A stretch of 64,000 nt of DNA from assembly GCA_023678885.1 (NCBI GenBank), contig CM043001.1:196001-260000 (forward strand). Reading direction: 5' to 3'. Origin of the DNA: Pogostemon cablin. Its lineage: Eukaryota; Streptophyta; Magnoliopsida; Lamiales; Lamiaceae. The notes beneath the pieces are model-generated. The model was not told the origin of the DNA. It ran no database searches and saw nothing but the letters and a program-made list of their open reading frames with translations. This document shows, piece by piece, positions 11,104 through 22,690 of this stretch; positions within the stretch are counted from its first letter, which is position 1, and each line of letters starts with the position of its first letter. Made by a program: the position numbers and the translations under genes.

Positions 11104-12783
11104 TTATTGAGCATTCAATGAACTTGCCATTTGTCCAACATTGTACTCCAAAGCTTTGCATCTTCTATCACTATTTTCCTCAATAGCTTTGAATCTTCTT
11201 TCATTAGCTTCATCTCTAGCTTTTTTCGATACTTCTCTAGCTTTGTTTGATGCAATCAATTGTTCAAGTAGCTCATCGGTTGATGCTCTTCCCTCATTGT
11301 TCGGTGCCTTAGCCCCTGGTTGATATCCCGGAGGATACGCAACCGCATTGCTCGGATTAGAGTAGGAAAAGTTACCATGCCTTTGTTGTTGTTGTAGGTA
11401 TGAGCTTCCACTACTTTGACCATTGAAACCTCCTTGCCTTGGTGGATAGTTTCCTTGACTTTGGTTGAAACTACCTTGGAAATTCCCTTGGTAGTTTCTT
11501 CCTTGCATGTATTGCACATCCTCCACATGTGGCATTGTCATAGCCCATTGTTCCCCACTAACACCATTTGGAGGAAGCACACTTTGATCCATTTGGCCAT
11601 CAACCATATTAACTCCTTGATTAGTCACTCTTTATTTCAAACTCATTTGCTTCATTACCTCCGCTACTATTATTTCCATGCTTGGCGTTTGTGGCTCAAC
11701 ATTCACACTCTTCACAATCGAGTGTTGCCCTTGATCATAGCTCTCAAATCCGTAGCATCCACTAACCCTCTCCGATGGCCATTGGTAGATATTTGTAGCA
11801 ATTTCATCAAAAATCCTTATAGCCCTTTCCGGAGTCACTCCAAGTACGGATCCACCCGCCGAAGCATCAACAAGCACTCTTTGACCATTTACCAAACCTT
11901 GATAGAAAAACCCCACTTGTTGATTCTCCGGGAATCCATGTTGAGGACACTTGCGTAGCATTTCCTTAAATCTTTCACACGCTTCGTAAAAGCTTTCTTG
12001 AGGCAATTGCTTGAATTGAGTAATCAAACTTTTCATTTGAAGCATTTTAGAAGGTGGAAAATATTTGTTCAAGAACATTTGTGCTAGCTCGTCACATGTG
12101 TTGCACGTACCGGGAGTAAGAGTGGAGAGCCATGTTCGAGCTCTATCCCTCAACGAAAATGGAAACAACCTCATCTTGATACAATCTTCACTCACCCCAT
12201 TCATCTTCACGGTGTTAACAATCTCCACAAATTGGTCTAGATGAGCATTAGGATCTTCATTCGGAGTTCCACTAAATTGTTGCTCCCTCACCATAGAAAT
12301 CAAGCCCATCTTAAATTCAAAGTTATTAGCATGGATTGGTGGCCCCATCATTTGTGGCATTGCTCTTGGCATAAAGAAATCCCGGATCACCCTTTGATCA
12401 TTTTGCATTCCATGTTGCACCGGAGGTGGTAGTGGTGGTACATATGCTTGTTGCGGAGGAGCATAAGCTTGTTGAAAGCCTTGTTGTCTTAGAACTTGTT
12501 GCATCATTTGTTGAAGCAAAGCTTGGTTGTTCATAGCTCCATGATTTTGATAGGCTTGTTGAGGAAGATTTGCATTGAATTGAGGTGCGTTGTCATGCAC
12601 GTTCATATTGTGTCCTCCTTCCCCATCATGCTCTATCTCCACACGATTATCCTCTTGAAAGTTCTCCATTCGCTCACTATTTTTGTTCTTCTTTCTTCTC
12701 CTTCTCAACGTATGCTCAATCTCCCAATCGATAGGTTCTACTTGTTTTCCCTTGGATCTTGTTTGCATATGCCTCCAAAGCAA
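11104..12783 (-). pseudogene. Element A gag with an in-frame stop
   Basis: A 383-residue frame (12783 to 11632) and a 174-residue frame (11628 to 11104) are in the same phase, separated by a single TAA codon, and the second ends in another TAA after which the frame stays readable. The N-terminus is basic (QTRSKGKQVEPIDWEIEH), then glutamine-rich (QQAYAPPQQAYVPP). The retrotransposon gag core follows: MRLFPFSLRDRARTWLSTL, LNKYFPPSKM, FYEACERFKEMLRKCPQHGF, and GATPER-like VTPERAIRIFDEIA. The second frame is rich in Gln, Asn and Gly. No zinc knuckle is seen. Gag would form the cytoplasmic particle that packages the element RNA. With the stops removed it is almost full length, so decay is recent. 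Confidence 0.9.
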
Positions 12784-12898
12784 AAGAAGTTAGAACAAGG
12801 TTTCACAAAGCAAATACAAGTAAATAAATAAAATAAAAAAATGTCTCTATTAAGATTACTCAAAACGATCCTTCGTCAAACTACTAGCAACCGTTACC

Positions 12899-12916
12899 TC
12901 CCCGGCAACGGCGCCA
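12899..12916 (-). promoter_or_regulatory. Element A primer binding site (tRNA-Asp)
   Basis: On the minus strand this reads TGGCGCCGTTGCCGGGGA, two bases from the 5' LTR edge. It is complementary to the 3' end of plant tRNA-Asp (GUC), the usual minus-strand primer for Athila-type elements. Confidence 0.9.
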
Positions 12917-12918
12917 TT

Positions 12919-14353
12919 TGATTAGCCATAGTTTAGTGGTATGACCAACTAAAAATTATCGAACCTCAGGGAGGACGGCACTAGAGCTCAAGCGATCTCA
13001 TGTTCATTGTAATTTTATAGAGACAGATATAAATGGAGGGGTGATCAAACAATAAATTAAATCAATCAATGCAAACAAGATTAAATGATTAGATGAGTGG
13101 TTTTCCAAATTAAGCAAGGGTGAGATTAACAACAATCAAGGAGTGGTAATTCATATATTCATGCATTCAAACTCATGTGGTTTAAGGCTTGACTAAGGGC
13201 TAACACTAATGTCACCTAAACTTCCTCTCGGAATGGGTAGGATATGATCTTATAAAGGTTCCATGGTTAGTTCTCAATTAAATCATTCCAACTAGGTACT
13301 AGATTCAATTAAGAGTCCCTTCACATAATCTATTGAATTCTCAATCTAATAAATGATATGTTCTATCAAAGGGTTCTAAACTATCAAGGACTTCTCAATC
13401 TCTTCATAATCTATAATGTACATGAAGTGTTTGATGAAATGATTCACTTAACTATCCTAAATATGCAATTGACTTCTCAATCTAATCACATGCTTAAAAT
13501 AATTAAACACACAAAACATCATCAACCTCAAGATATTAAACTTCAATGATAGAAAATCAATTACCAAATCCACACATGAATTTAAGTACATGAATATCAC
13601 AAATTATTCAACTCCTATCATGTTCCTAATTTCACAAAGAAAATTAGCCTACAATCATTACAAGATCCATAACATAGACATTAGGAATCTTACAAATCAT
13701 TGTAAACTAAAAGGTTTAACACTAAATCAAGATGAAAACTCTCTTGGATTGAATCCAAATGAATCTCCTTCCTTCCTTGAGTGAAATCCTCCTCTTCTTT
13801 GCTTCCTCACTTGATTTGAAGATGAAATGATGGTGGATTTATGAAAGGATGATGATAGATCATGAATGGATGAAGAAAAGGTGTAAAATGAAGAAAATGG
13901 TGTGTGAGATGTGTGTGCAGGGCTGGAATTCGGATCTCCTGTAAAATATTGAATAAAGGGGTATTTATACCCCTTGGGAAGCTTCTAGAAGGATTCTGAT
14001 TTTTGATAATTTACACCTACACGGCTCGTGCTCTGCACACGGCCACAGGGGTGGCCGTGTTGTGTAATCTGGTGTCCGCGCACGGCTTTCGTTACAGGCC
14101 CGTGTTTCTGCACTGGACACGGGTCGTGTTTCCGGGCTCGGCTGGCCGTGTTGTGCTGTCTGCTTCACTGTTCTGGTTTATTCTTCCTCGTTTCAACTCC
14201 GAATTGAGATCCACTTTTTCCTATGCCTTCCTTATCATATCTAGCATCAAATAAAAACACAAAACACAACCAAATAGAACACAAATACGGATAAAAATAT
14301 ACAAAAACTCACATAAAAAGATACTAAAATTTAGGTGAAAATATCACTAATCA
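12919..14353 (-). repeat. Element A 5' LTR (1435 bp)
   Basis: Partner of the LTR at 6465-7919. It adjoins the tRNA-Asp primer site, which makes it the 5' LTR of a minus-strand element. It contains the palindromic TATA region ggggtatttatacccc at 13959-13974 and a GC-rich cluster of CACGGCC-type words at 14020-14155. It ends at the TSD GATTA. Confidence 0.92.
13962..13969 (-). promoter_or_regulatory. Element A LTR TATA box
   Basis: TATAAATA on the minus strand, inside the palindrome GGGGTATAAATACCCC. It lies about 1.05 kb upstream of the primer site in element orientation. The same palindrome is kept in the 3' LTR (7500-7516) and in the LTR of element D (near 40008), but it has changed to gggtgtttttacccc in element E. 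Inferred promoter of the element. Confidence 0.6.
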
Positions 14354-14445
14354 GATTACAACTAATACAGTTAGTTATCAAAATGTGTCATTCTATTTAA
14401 TTAATAAATACATTTAAGATATAAAAAATAATATATTTATGGGTC

Positions 14446-14905
14446 ACTTACTAGGAGGTACATAAAATAATGCATAATTATTGTAAACTACATGACTCAA
14501 ATACTATTACTCATAACTACACAATTATGATTGTGATACCATAAATACCCCTATATATTTGCACAATTTGATTTTGCACAATTTAGTTTTGCACAATTTG
14601 ATTTGCTCAATTTTATTTTTGTACATTTTGCTTGCACATTTTAAATTCTGGCAGCAGGCGGCGGCGGTCAGCGCCAGTCAACGGCCGATCAATGCCGGTT
14701 TGGCCGACAGTCAACGGCCGGCCAACGCCGACCAACGATAAATCAATGTCAGTCCGGCGGGTGGGTGGGTGAGGGGTAGAGTTGGTGGTTTAAAAGTGTA
14801 TAGGATTATAAGGTTATATTTGGTATTTTACTTTAATATTTTGTATGTGAGAGTAATTATTTAAATTCTTTTTATCTCATAGTAATTTAGGTTAAAAGTG
14901 TGTAT
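14446..14905. mobile_element. Short long-TIR element (M2) with a GC-rich core
   Basis: The right end, read inward, gives atcactaatagatacacac, then taaattactatgagata, then aaagtaaaataccaaat. The left end gives cacttactaggaggtacata, then aatactattactcataacta, then gtgataccataaatacccc. Both match, loosely, the ends of the larger element at 20731-23889. The core holds four tandem copies of ttgcacaatttgatt (14560-14625) and a sharply GC-rich patch (14646-14790) with repeated gtcaacggccg words. Such a structure is typical of non-autonomous Mutator-like elements, but no TSD was identified, so the class is an inference. Confidence 0.45.
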
Positions 14906-16343
14906 CTATTAGTGATTTTCCCTATATTTATTTTATATAATGTATACACTAATTAATTAAAACTTATACATTCACTTATGAAAAAATAAAAATAGTTTGA
15001 TACATTTATATCTAAAATTAATTAATACTACATTAAAGAATAAAGATATATACATTTATGCTAAATAAAATATACACTAGTAAACTTCAAAAATACTTTA
15101 TATATTTATGTCCAAAATTTAAAAAAAAAATGTTAAAGAATAAAAAGTAATACATTTATTCTCAGTAACATATACAAGTTCATAATCTTATTCTCTACTT
15201 CTTCTTTCCTGCTCAACTAGATGCATAACAATGGCAATCACACCAATTTAACCAATCAACCAATCTGCACTTTCAATCAAACTAACCAATCAATCAATAT
15301 TATACTCTGCAATAATAAAAATTACAATAGCGAAACTTACACCTTCGAATCGAAAAATCAAAGATTAATTGGAGAAGGTATGTGTATGAAATCGAACCAA
15401 CAAAAATAAAAATTGATTGAATTGATTGAAAAAAGCAGACAAGTAATATCAGTAACCAATTGCGTGTTGAGTGGCAGTCCAACGAGAGGCGGAATTCCCA
15501 ACGGGATCAGATCTGTCGATATCTCATTCTTTCCAGAGAAAATAAATAAAAATAAAATGGAGAAGAAATATGAAAAGTAGGCATAACCATTGTTCTCCAC
15601 CGCCGCCTCCTTTAACAACCGCCGTCGTTTCTTCTTGAGGGAAGGAGAAGCGAGAACGTGAGGAGAGCAGATTGGAGAGAGAAAATACGATGGATAAGGG
15701 AGCAGATTGGAGAGAGAGAGTACAATGGAGAAAGAACGAGAGAAATTAAACCTAATGATCCAATTGGATGAATTAGATATAAGTATCCCAGCCAACGGGT
15801 CAAAATTGACTCGATTATACCTTAACAATTGGGTACAATAGACTTTACCTTAATAAAAATAAATTAAATAATTTAGTATTTTTATTTATTAAAATATTAT
15901 AACCAAATCCATATATGTATTAAATAACAGAAATAAAATAGTTAAATTAATTAATTTAAGAAATAAAATAGATAAATTTGTTAATAAAAAAATAGCGGTA
16001 TTAACATAAAAAATAAAAAAATAAATGAATTTAAAATTTAAAAAAAAAATATCATCACTAAATTAAAGAGAATTAAAATAAATAAACTAAAGAGTCAATT
16101 ATATTAATAAACCAATTAAAAAGAAATTCAAAATAAAATTATACCAAAATTTATCAAAATAAAATTGAAAAAAATTAAAGAAATTAAAAAGAAAAAAATA
16201 ATCAAAATAAATTAAAATAAAAAAATAAATAATTGAATACTAACTTGAAGAAAAGGTTCGGTAGAATAATTTCAAGTGAATGAATAAAAGTTCTCGTGCT
16301 TTCAAATATGATTTGATCACATCCATATTCAAAATTTTAAGCA
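14906..16343. other. Gene-free stretch, AT-rich with one GC-richer patch
   Basis: The patch at 15470-15800 is more balanced in base content and contains repeated gggagcagattggagagaga words (15665-15720). Minus-strand open frames here are low-complexity Ser/Leu/Phe-rich translations of these purine tracts and I do not accept them as genes. From about 15840 the DNA is almost pure A/T. The segment at about 16230-16343 (gaatactaacttgaagaaa and what follows) is repeated at about 19540-19690. Confidence 0.45.
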
Positions 16344-16348
16344 AATTG

Positions 16349-18091
16349 TAATACCCGAGCTTCTCACTATTCGTGTGACAATATAATTTAATTTGTGTTA
16401 TGTACTTTTTATAATTATGTGATAATAATGTGACAATTATTTCTATATTTTATTTATTTTTACATTTTATTTGAGACATCCGTGATAAAATAATGACAAT
16501 AAATATGTGGAGGTGAGTGGCAACACATAAATTATATGGTTGAAAGAGGCACACGTAGCTAATGGTATACTTATTAATAATAATAATAATATTATAAAAA
16601 AAGTCAAAAGTTGTTGTTGTGATGTTACATGTTGAATTGGCTTTGGCAGCCAAATTTAAAATTTGCATGCATGGCTGCCGTGTTTTTATAAAAAAAAAAT
16701 TTAATTGGCTAGGGGGAGCCGTATGCTTCCCACTCACCCCAACCCCTTCTTCCTATATATATGGGTGTTGAGGAATTCATCACCTCACACCCAAAATCAA
16801 TCAAAAAAAGGGAACGTGTGAGTCGGGACGTACGTGTCGGAATGGGAAGGAAGGGATTAATTATGGTTCTTCACATGTCTATAGTGTTACTATTGTCAGA
16901 GTTCAGGTAAGTAGAAGTCCAACTACAATGCATAAATATGTTGTGTGTGATTATTTGTGATAAATATGTAATAATTATATCATGAATTATTTGTGATTAG
17001 TTTAATTACGTTATAAATTATTTGGAGTTAATTGGTGATACCAGTTTGGATTTATGTGATTTGAAATAATATCATTGTCTTATAAATCTTTATGATTTGA
17101 GAAGAAATTATTTATAAGGATCTGTGTGATCCGAGATACAGTTATTATTCTAAAAAGGGATCGTGTGATCCAAGATGAAGTGGTTATTCTATAAATGGAT
17201 CTATGGGGGTGAGGTGAATTTGTTATTCCAGAAGTGGATTTGTATGAATTGAAGTTAAGTGGTTGTTTTATTGTGATTAAATGTTGATAATGATGTCGTA
17301 AATGGTTTATGATGCATAATTAATTGCCCTGATTACATACCATGCATAATTATGAAAAGTGTTTTTATCAAAATTAATAAGATACTAATGGTGTGTGTGG
17401 CCACTATATATACATCTCTGTCTGGGTTCGAAAAAATTATTCCCGATATTTTATTTCTGAGTTCGGAAAAATCATTCTCTGTACTTTATTCGGGGTTCGA
17501 AAAAATTATCACATCACTCTGTCAGGGTTCGAAAAATCATTCTCTGCACTTTATATGTTCGGAGTTCGGAAAAATCATTTCCATTGAGCTCATTTGGGGT
17601 GCATATCATAAGTGTGTCGTGGGAATCCCGCAACGTGAACAGTTTTCAAAATAAAAACAACTAATTAGAAAGACTGGGAAATAGGCGATAGAAAACTAAA
17701 TACATTCCCATGCACGTCATGCATGATTTCTACGTACTGATATTTTTGTCTCACTAGTTTATGCATTATAGGTGAGCCGGATGATATTTGAGTATGTGGT
17801 GTACTGTGCAAACTGTGGAGCTCCTACAAGGTTTGAGCAGATGTACATAGATGACGACCTGTTGGGTTAGACCGTGTGTTTATTTTGTTTCCGCTGATAT
17901 TTTGTTATGTAATATAATAAGTATTGTCACCAGTTTGTGTGGATTGATGTGGAGTCAAAAACTAGTTACGTATGTTGAACTGGTGTGATCGTTTGGTTAA
18001 TAAATATATAAAAAAATATGCAGTTTTTACAATGATGATGTTTATGTAAATTAATATTTGAATTATAAGTTATGTAAGGTGGGTCGTGACA
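16349..18091 (+). mobile_element. Solo LTR of a Ty3/gypsy element (1743 bp)
   Basis: It starts TGTAATACCCGAG and ends GGTGGGTCGTGACA, the classic TGT-ATACCC...GTGACA termini of plant chromovirus (Tekay/Del-like) LTRs. It is flanked by a perfect 5-bp TSD, CAAAT, at 16344-16348 and 18092-18096. No internal retrotransposon sequence adjoins either side, so it is the product of LTR-LTR recombination. A TATA box (tatatatatggg, near 16755) precedes a start-site-like region. A short frame following it (MGRKGLIMVLHMSIV, 16842 onward) ends at a GTAAGT and looks gene-like, but it lies wholly inside the LTR. Confidence 0.88.
17420..17585 (+). repeat. Minisatellite inside the solo LTR
   Basis: Five imperfect copies of a 35-45 bp unit with the core gggttcgaaaaatcattctc (alternating gttcgaaaaaattatt and gttcggaaaaatcatt), joined by tgtactttattc-like spacers. 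LTR U3 regions often carry such direct repeats as possible enhancers; the function here is unknown. Confidence 0.75.
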
Positions 18092-18724
18092 CAAATACAT
18101 ATATTTATCTATATTAAATTTTAATTAATTAATTAATTCTAATTCAAATCTTACAAAAATACATGTAATTATATATATTAATTCATAATTAAAATAATTG
18201 AGAAAAATTGTGAAAAATAATTATTTATTATATCCTAAAATAAATCAATTAAACCTAGTTAAACCCCACAAATCACCCTAAAAGCAAATAAATTGGGTCT
18301 GTAAATATTAGGTACAAAACGTATTTAGATATTATTAATTCATACATTTGATATAGAAAATTACGCACAGATACAAAATTTAATTTAATTTTCTCATATT
18401 ACCCATACTTACTGAACATCAGTGTGCAACGTGTGAAACAAATTAAAAAAAAATACGATTAATTATTTATATGTATATACATCACTGTGCACTCATTTGA
18501 GATAAATAATTTTTGGGGAGAAAAAAATGAATAAACTATTTATAGGAATATACATCAGTGTACATTTAGGTGAGATAAATAATTATAAAAAATAGAGTTA
18601 TTGAATACAACCTTAGTTTGTACACACGTGTGCACAGTGTACTTAATCAATCTGAATTTGATTAATTAATTGGAAACTTGTCACAAAATGAAGAATGAAA
18701 TCACAATTAGAAGAACGAAGACGA

Positions 18725-19015
18725 ATATGTACGTGCATTTAGAAAGAAAAATAATAGAAAGTGACCGTAGAGAGAATTAATAAAATGATTTTTTCCTAAA
18801 TTATTTCTTTCAAAATCAGTACATCAACATGCATTTAGAGAAAGGAATAAAGAAAGAGACGCAGAGATAATTAGGAAAATAATTTTTTCCTAAATTATTT
18901 CTTTCAAAATCTATACATCAGTATGCATTTAGAGAGAGGAATAAAAGAAAATGACTGCAAAGAGAATTAAGAAGACAAATTTTTCTAAATTCCCTCTGCT
19001 AAAATCTCGATTAAT
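18725..19015 (+). repeat. Three tandem copies of a ~97-bp unit
   Basis: Each copy contains catgcatttagaga, then aagaaagtgac or a similar variant, cagagagaattaagaaaat, ttttttcctaaattatttct and ttcaaaatctatacatca. The copies differ by scattered substitutions and small indels. Confidence 0.8.
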
Positions 19016-19070
19016 AATTATAATAATAGTATACAGTGTACATTGACAAAAGAAATATTAGTTCTGTATA

Positions 19071-19116
19071 AACGTTTAATATTAAAGTACATTAGTGTAC
19101 ACTAATATTAAACGTT
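19071..19116. repeat. Perfect 14-bp inverted repeat (hairpin)
   Basis: The arms aacgtttaatatta (19071-19084) and taatattaaacgtt (19103-19116) are exact reverse complements with an 18-base loop that contains gtacattagtgtac. Shorter echoes of the same words (gtgtacattaatgttcaac, acgttgaatattaaacgtt) follow to 19195. Confidence 0.75.
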
Positions 19117-20359
19117 GAATATTAGTTTTGATGTAGTGTACATTAATGTTCAACGAAATTATTGTTCTGTATAAACGTTGAATATTAAACGTTGTGAACA
19201 AGGGTAATGTTTGGAGAAAAAAAATCATTATGTATCCTATATTTATTAATAATTAGGTTGTAAATACACGTACCTATCATTAATAAATCTAAATAAATTT
19301 AGTATTATGTATTAATAAAAAGAAATAAAAAAATATAACGAAATAATTATAAAATTAAAATAATAATAATAAATATCACCAATTATAATGATTAAATCAA
19401 TACATTTATCAATAAATAATATATAAAAATTGGATATCAAGCATGAAAAAATTCAAAAGAAATAAATATGCATGAATCAAAAGAAATTAAAAATAAAATA
19501 TAACAAATTTAATTAAAAATTTTTAAATAAAATTAATAAAAAATTGAATACTAACTTGAAGAAAGCTTCGGGATAATAATTCATGTGCGTGTAAATTGAA
19601 TGAATAATAAGTCTTATTTATAGGTTAAGGAAAAATTTAATATATTTTTTCTTTCAAATATGATTTGATTTTGATTTGATCATATCCATATTCAAATCTT
19701 TAATTAATTACATGTATTTATTGCATTAAATTTTAATTAATAATTAATTTTGATTTGATTATATTTTATTCAAATCTTAAATAAATATATGTAATTATCT
19801 ATATTAATTAATAATTAAAATAATTGAGAAAAATTGTGGATATGACACATCATTAAAATTAAACTCTCCTTTAGTATATATATATAACCGCTAGAATGAA
19901 ATACACAATTTAAAAATATATAATTATTAGGATGAGACGGAGAGAATACGTAATTATATGTGGTTATGTGTCCAAAACAATTTCTCACCACTCATTTTAT
20001 TCTTATTTCCTTAAATAAATACATTTAGGTGTTTTACTATCATATTTTTTAACACTTATTTCCTTAAATCTCTCTTCAATTTCACACATTTTTAAAATTT
20101 GGGTTGTATTTGAAAATAAGATTAAGTAATCAAGACATTATTTGGAATTGTTAATAACATATGATTACGTAATGAAATATAAATATTAATAAAAATTTTA
20201 AAATTATTGGTTTTTATAATTACATTAATTTATTATTATATATGAAAACGAATATTGGTCGTATAACGTCGATTCAACTAAAAATTATTTAATTCATTAC
20301 ACATAAAGAATTAAACTAAATATACATACCATCACAATATAAAACATCATATATATGTA

Positions 20360-20578
20360 TTCCCTTCGTCTCATTCTAATAGTTTTTTTTGCACGTGATT
20401 AAGAACTCTAGTATTTTAATATGTATTGAGGTGAGATAAATAATATTTTAATGTATAGTGGATATTTGTATTAATGTGGCGGATGAGTCCTATTGAGATA
20501 TTTTAATTACTTAATATAACCGTTAGAATAAAACACCCAATTTAAAAATATGTAATTATTAGGATGGGACGGAGGGAA
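20360..20578 (+). mobile_element. Stowaway-like MITE (219 bp)
   Basis: The terminal inverted repeats are ttcccttcgtctcattctaa at the left and the complement of ttaggatgggacggagggaa at the right. A TA dinucleotide is on each side (20358-20359 and 20579-20580). The ends match the plant CTCCCTCCGTCCC consensus of Tc1/Mariner-derived Stowaway elements. It has no coding capacity. Confidence 0.85.
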
Positions 20579-20755
20579 TACGTAATTATATGTGGTTATG
20601 TGTCTACAACAATTTCTCACCACTCATTTTATTCTTATTTCCTTAAATAAATACATTTTTGGTGTTTTACTATCATATTTTTTAACACTTATTTCCTTAA
20701 ATCTCACTTCAATTTCACATATTTTTAAAAGAATTTATTACTACCTAATACAAAA

Positions 20756-21073
20756 GAGTGTATATTGGGTGTACCCGGGTGCAAGGGTGCATCCATACGT
20801 GTATATCTTTTTATTCTATTTTATATGCATATTATTCTATTTTGTATACGTGTTTTGTAATAATTGTATACTTTTTCACATTAATTTTTCGTTAAAAAAA
20901 TTAACATCCATATGTGTATAATATTTTATTGAATATTATATATAATTTTTTATTAAAAAAATTAACAATTAAATTGTATATATTTTTACTCTTAATTGTA
21001 TATGTTTTTATTTATATTTGTATGTGGGTGCACCCTATCTTTAGGTGCACTCGGGTGCACACTATAAATTGCC
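20756..21073. mobile_element. 318-bp MITE with GGTGCACCCGGGTGCA-type ends
   Basis: A perfect 9-bp direct repeat AATACAAAA flanks it (20747-20755 and 21074-21082). The inner ends are inverted repeats: gggtgtacccgggtgca at the left against tgcactcgggtgcacac at the right. A 9-bp TSD with such ends fits a Mutator-like MITE. It is inserted in the left end of element M1. Confidence 0.72.
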
Positions 21074-21564
21074 AATACAAAATATACTTTAATATTACTA
21101 AGAGATACAATTAGGGTGAAAATATTATTAATAGTTACAATATATTAGCGTGAGATACCAAATATATCCATATCTATATATAAAATAAAATATAATCTCA
21201 AATTATATATATGCTCCATCCGTGATTTCCTCTTTCTTCAATTACACTGTAATCACTTCCTCCCATCTCTGTCTTCCATCATCATCAAATTTATTATCTT
21301 CGTTGAATCACGTTTTTTGCCATAAAGCTTCTACTACTCTATTCTCTTTCTCCTAATATTTTTTACCCTCCCTCTCACATTCTAGGTGCGTGAATATATA
21401 TTCAAGATCGTTTATATGTATGTACAAATGAGTATCACATAATTTCAATAAGACAACTACATATTTTTTTGTTGCGATATTAGTAGTAGTTTGGACTAAG
21501 AACACCATATATCTATACATAACAAGTGAGGATTTTTAATCAGGTAAATCAAAATCTTTTGTCT

Positions 21565-21990
21565 TTTTGAACAGTGAGGGTGATAGAAGTTTACTATTAA
21601 ATTCTAAATTCAAATATCTTAAAAATCATGTATATAAATTTCTGTAGACCAAGTCAAAAATTTTTTTAATTGTATGAGTGAGAGAAAATTAATTATTAAA
21701 CTCTGAACACAAATATCTGAATACATCAAAACACAAGTTAAAATATTTTTGAACATAAATATCTAAACACTTCTGAACACAAGTAAAAATCTTTTTGAAC
21801 GATTTGAATAAGAGAAAATTAATTTTGAATGGTTTGAATGAGAGAAAATTAATTAATAAAATATGAACACAAATATTGACGCTTTGGGTGAGAGAAAATT
21901 AATTTTGAATGGTTTGAGTGAAAAGATTAATTATTAAAATTTGAATACAAATTTCTGAACACCAATATATGAATTTCTGAACACGAATAA
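21565..21990 (+). repeat. Degenerate tandem repeat of gagagaaaattaatt units
   Basis: Six or more spaced copies of gaatggtttgagtgagagaa and ttaattattaaa, followed by tctgaacacaaatatctgaa. It lies inside element M1 and is noncoding. Confidence 0.7.
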
Positions 21991-22480
21991 GGATAAGCAT
22001 CATCGAACTTTCAATCAACAGATTGCAATGAACTTCCACCTATTTTTATGGAGAGAATTATGGGATTTAATATTACATTAAATATCTTGTACTATTAAAT
22101 AATGTTTGAACACAATTAAAATAAGGGCAAGAATGATATTTTACTTATTACTATTAACCTAATGTATCTGTTAATAATTATGTTGTATAAAATGTACCTA
22201 GTAGTAATGAATTATTTTTTTAAATTTATTACTATCAGATACATAATTTCTGTATATAATTATTTTAAAATACATCATTAAAAATAAATTATTTGTAGAT
22301 ACAATATTTAAGATTAAAAAATTTATTTTAACCTTAATTAGAATATACCTATTATATCTATTCCACTTTTAACGCATGTGTAGTTTTAGAATATTTTAAA
22401 TTTCCTTAATTCATGAATTGAAGCACCAGCGGGATTTTGGCATCGACTCACCAGCGGACATTCAGCGGGATTCCTTAATC

Positions 22481-22690
22481 CTCAAATAATTAACTTCAAG
22501 CCACATATTTTTGCAAACTTAATTTTTTGCAAGCCAATAAAATTAACTTTTTTTGCACGACATGCACAATCAAAATCATGAATAATCTTCAAATAATTAA
22601 CTTTAAGCCACATATTTTTGCAAATTAAATTTTTTGCAAGCCAATTATTTTTTTTTTCACAACAAGCACAATCAAAATCATGAATAAATA
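22481..22690 (+). repeat. Two tandem copies of a ~105-bp unit
   Basis: Each copy runs tcaaataattaacttcaagc, cacatatttttgcaaa, ttttttgcaagccaat, then gcacaatcaaaatcatgaat. Because the unit length is a multiple of three over the open part, the minus strand translates into a duplicated peptide (IHDFDCAC twice), which I take as an accident. Confidence 0.85.

Larger units (their letters stand above)
6465..14353 (-). mobile_element. Element A: complete Tat/Athila-like Ty3/gypsy retrotransposon coding only gag and protease
   Basis: The element lies on the minus strand between identical 5-bp TSDs, GATTA at 6460-6464 and 14354-14358. The two LTRs (6465-7919 and 12919-14353) are nearly identical. In element orientation the order is 5' LTR, tRNA-Asp primer site, gag, protease, conserved AGCGCT/GGGAGGCAACCC motif, polypurine tract, 1.8 kb noncoding DNA, second polypurine tract, 3' LTR. 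There is no room for and no trace of reverse transcriptase, RNase H or integrase, so it must be mobilised by a relative. Perfect TSDs and very similar LTRs point to a fairly recent insertion, although the gag-pro frame already carries two in-frame stops and one frameshift. Confidence 0.93.
18097..19884. other. Gene-free AT-rich stretch with local repeats
   Basis: No gene seen. Notable internal structures are the three-copy repeat at 18725-19015 and the hairpin at 19071-19116. The segment 19540-19850 is a second copy of the DNA that flanks the solo LTR (16230-16348 plus 18092-18220), sharing gaatactaacttgaagaaa, ctttcaaatatgatttgat and aataattgagaaaaattgtg. The two must derive from a duplication older than the LTR insertion. 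Confidence 0.5.

Noticed and set aside
10287..12831. Several plus-strand frames of 60-180 residues within element A.
   Set aside because: Antisense shadows of gag and protease, which are supported by conserved motifs on the minus strand.
15358..15828. 156-residue minus-strand frame.
   Set aside because: Leu/Ser/Phe-rich, overlaps another frame in the same region, derives from purine-rich repeats; no domain or codon signal.
16842..17870. Two-exon small secreted-protein gene (hydrophobic N-terminus, GT-AG intron, stop at about 17869).
   Set aside because: It lies completely inside a solo LTR with perfect TSDs, and the intron region is a minisatellite. Kept only as a finding to test, not as a gene.
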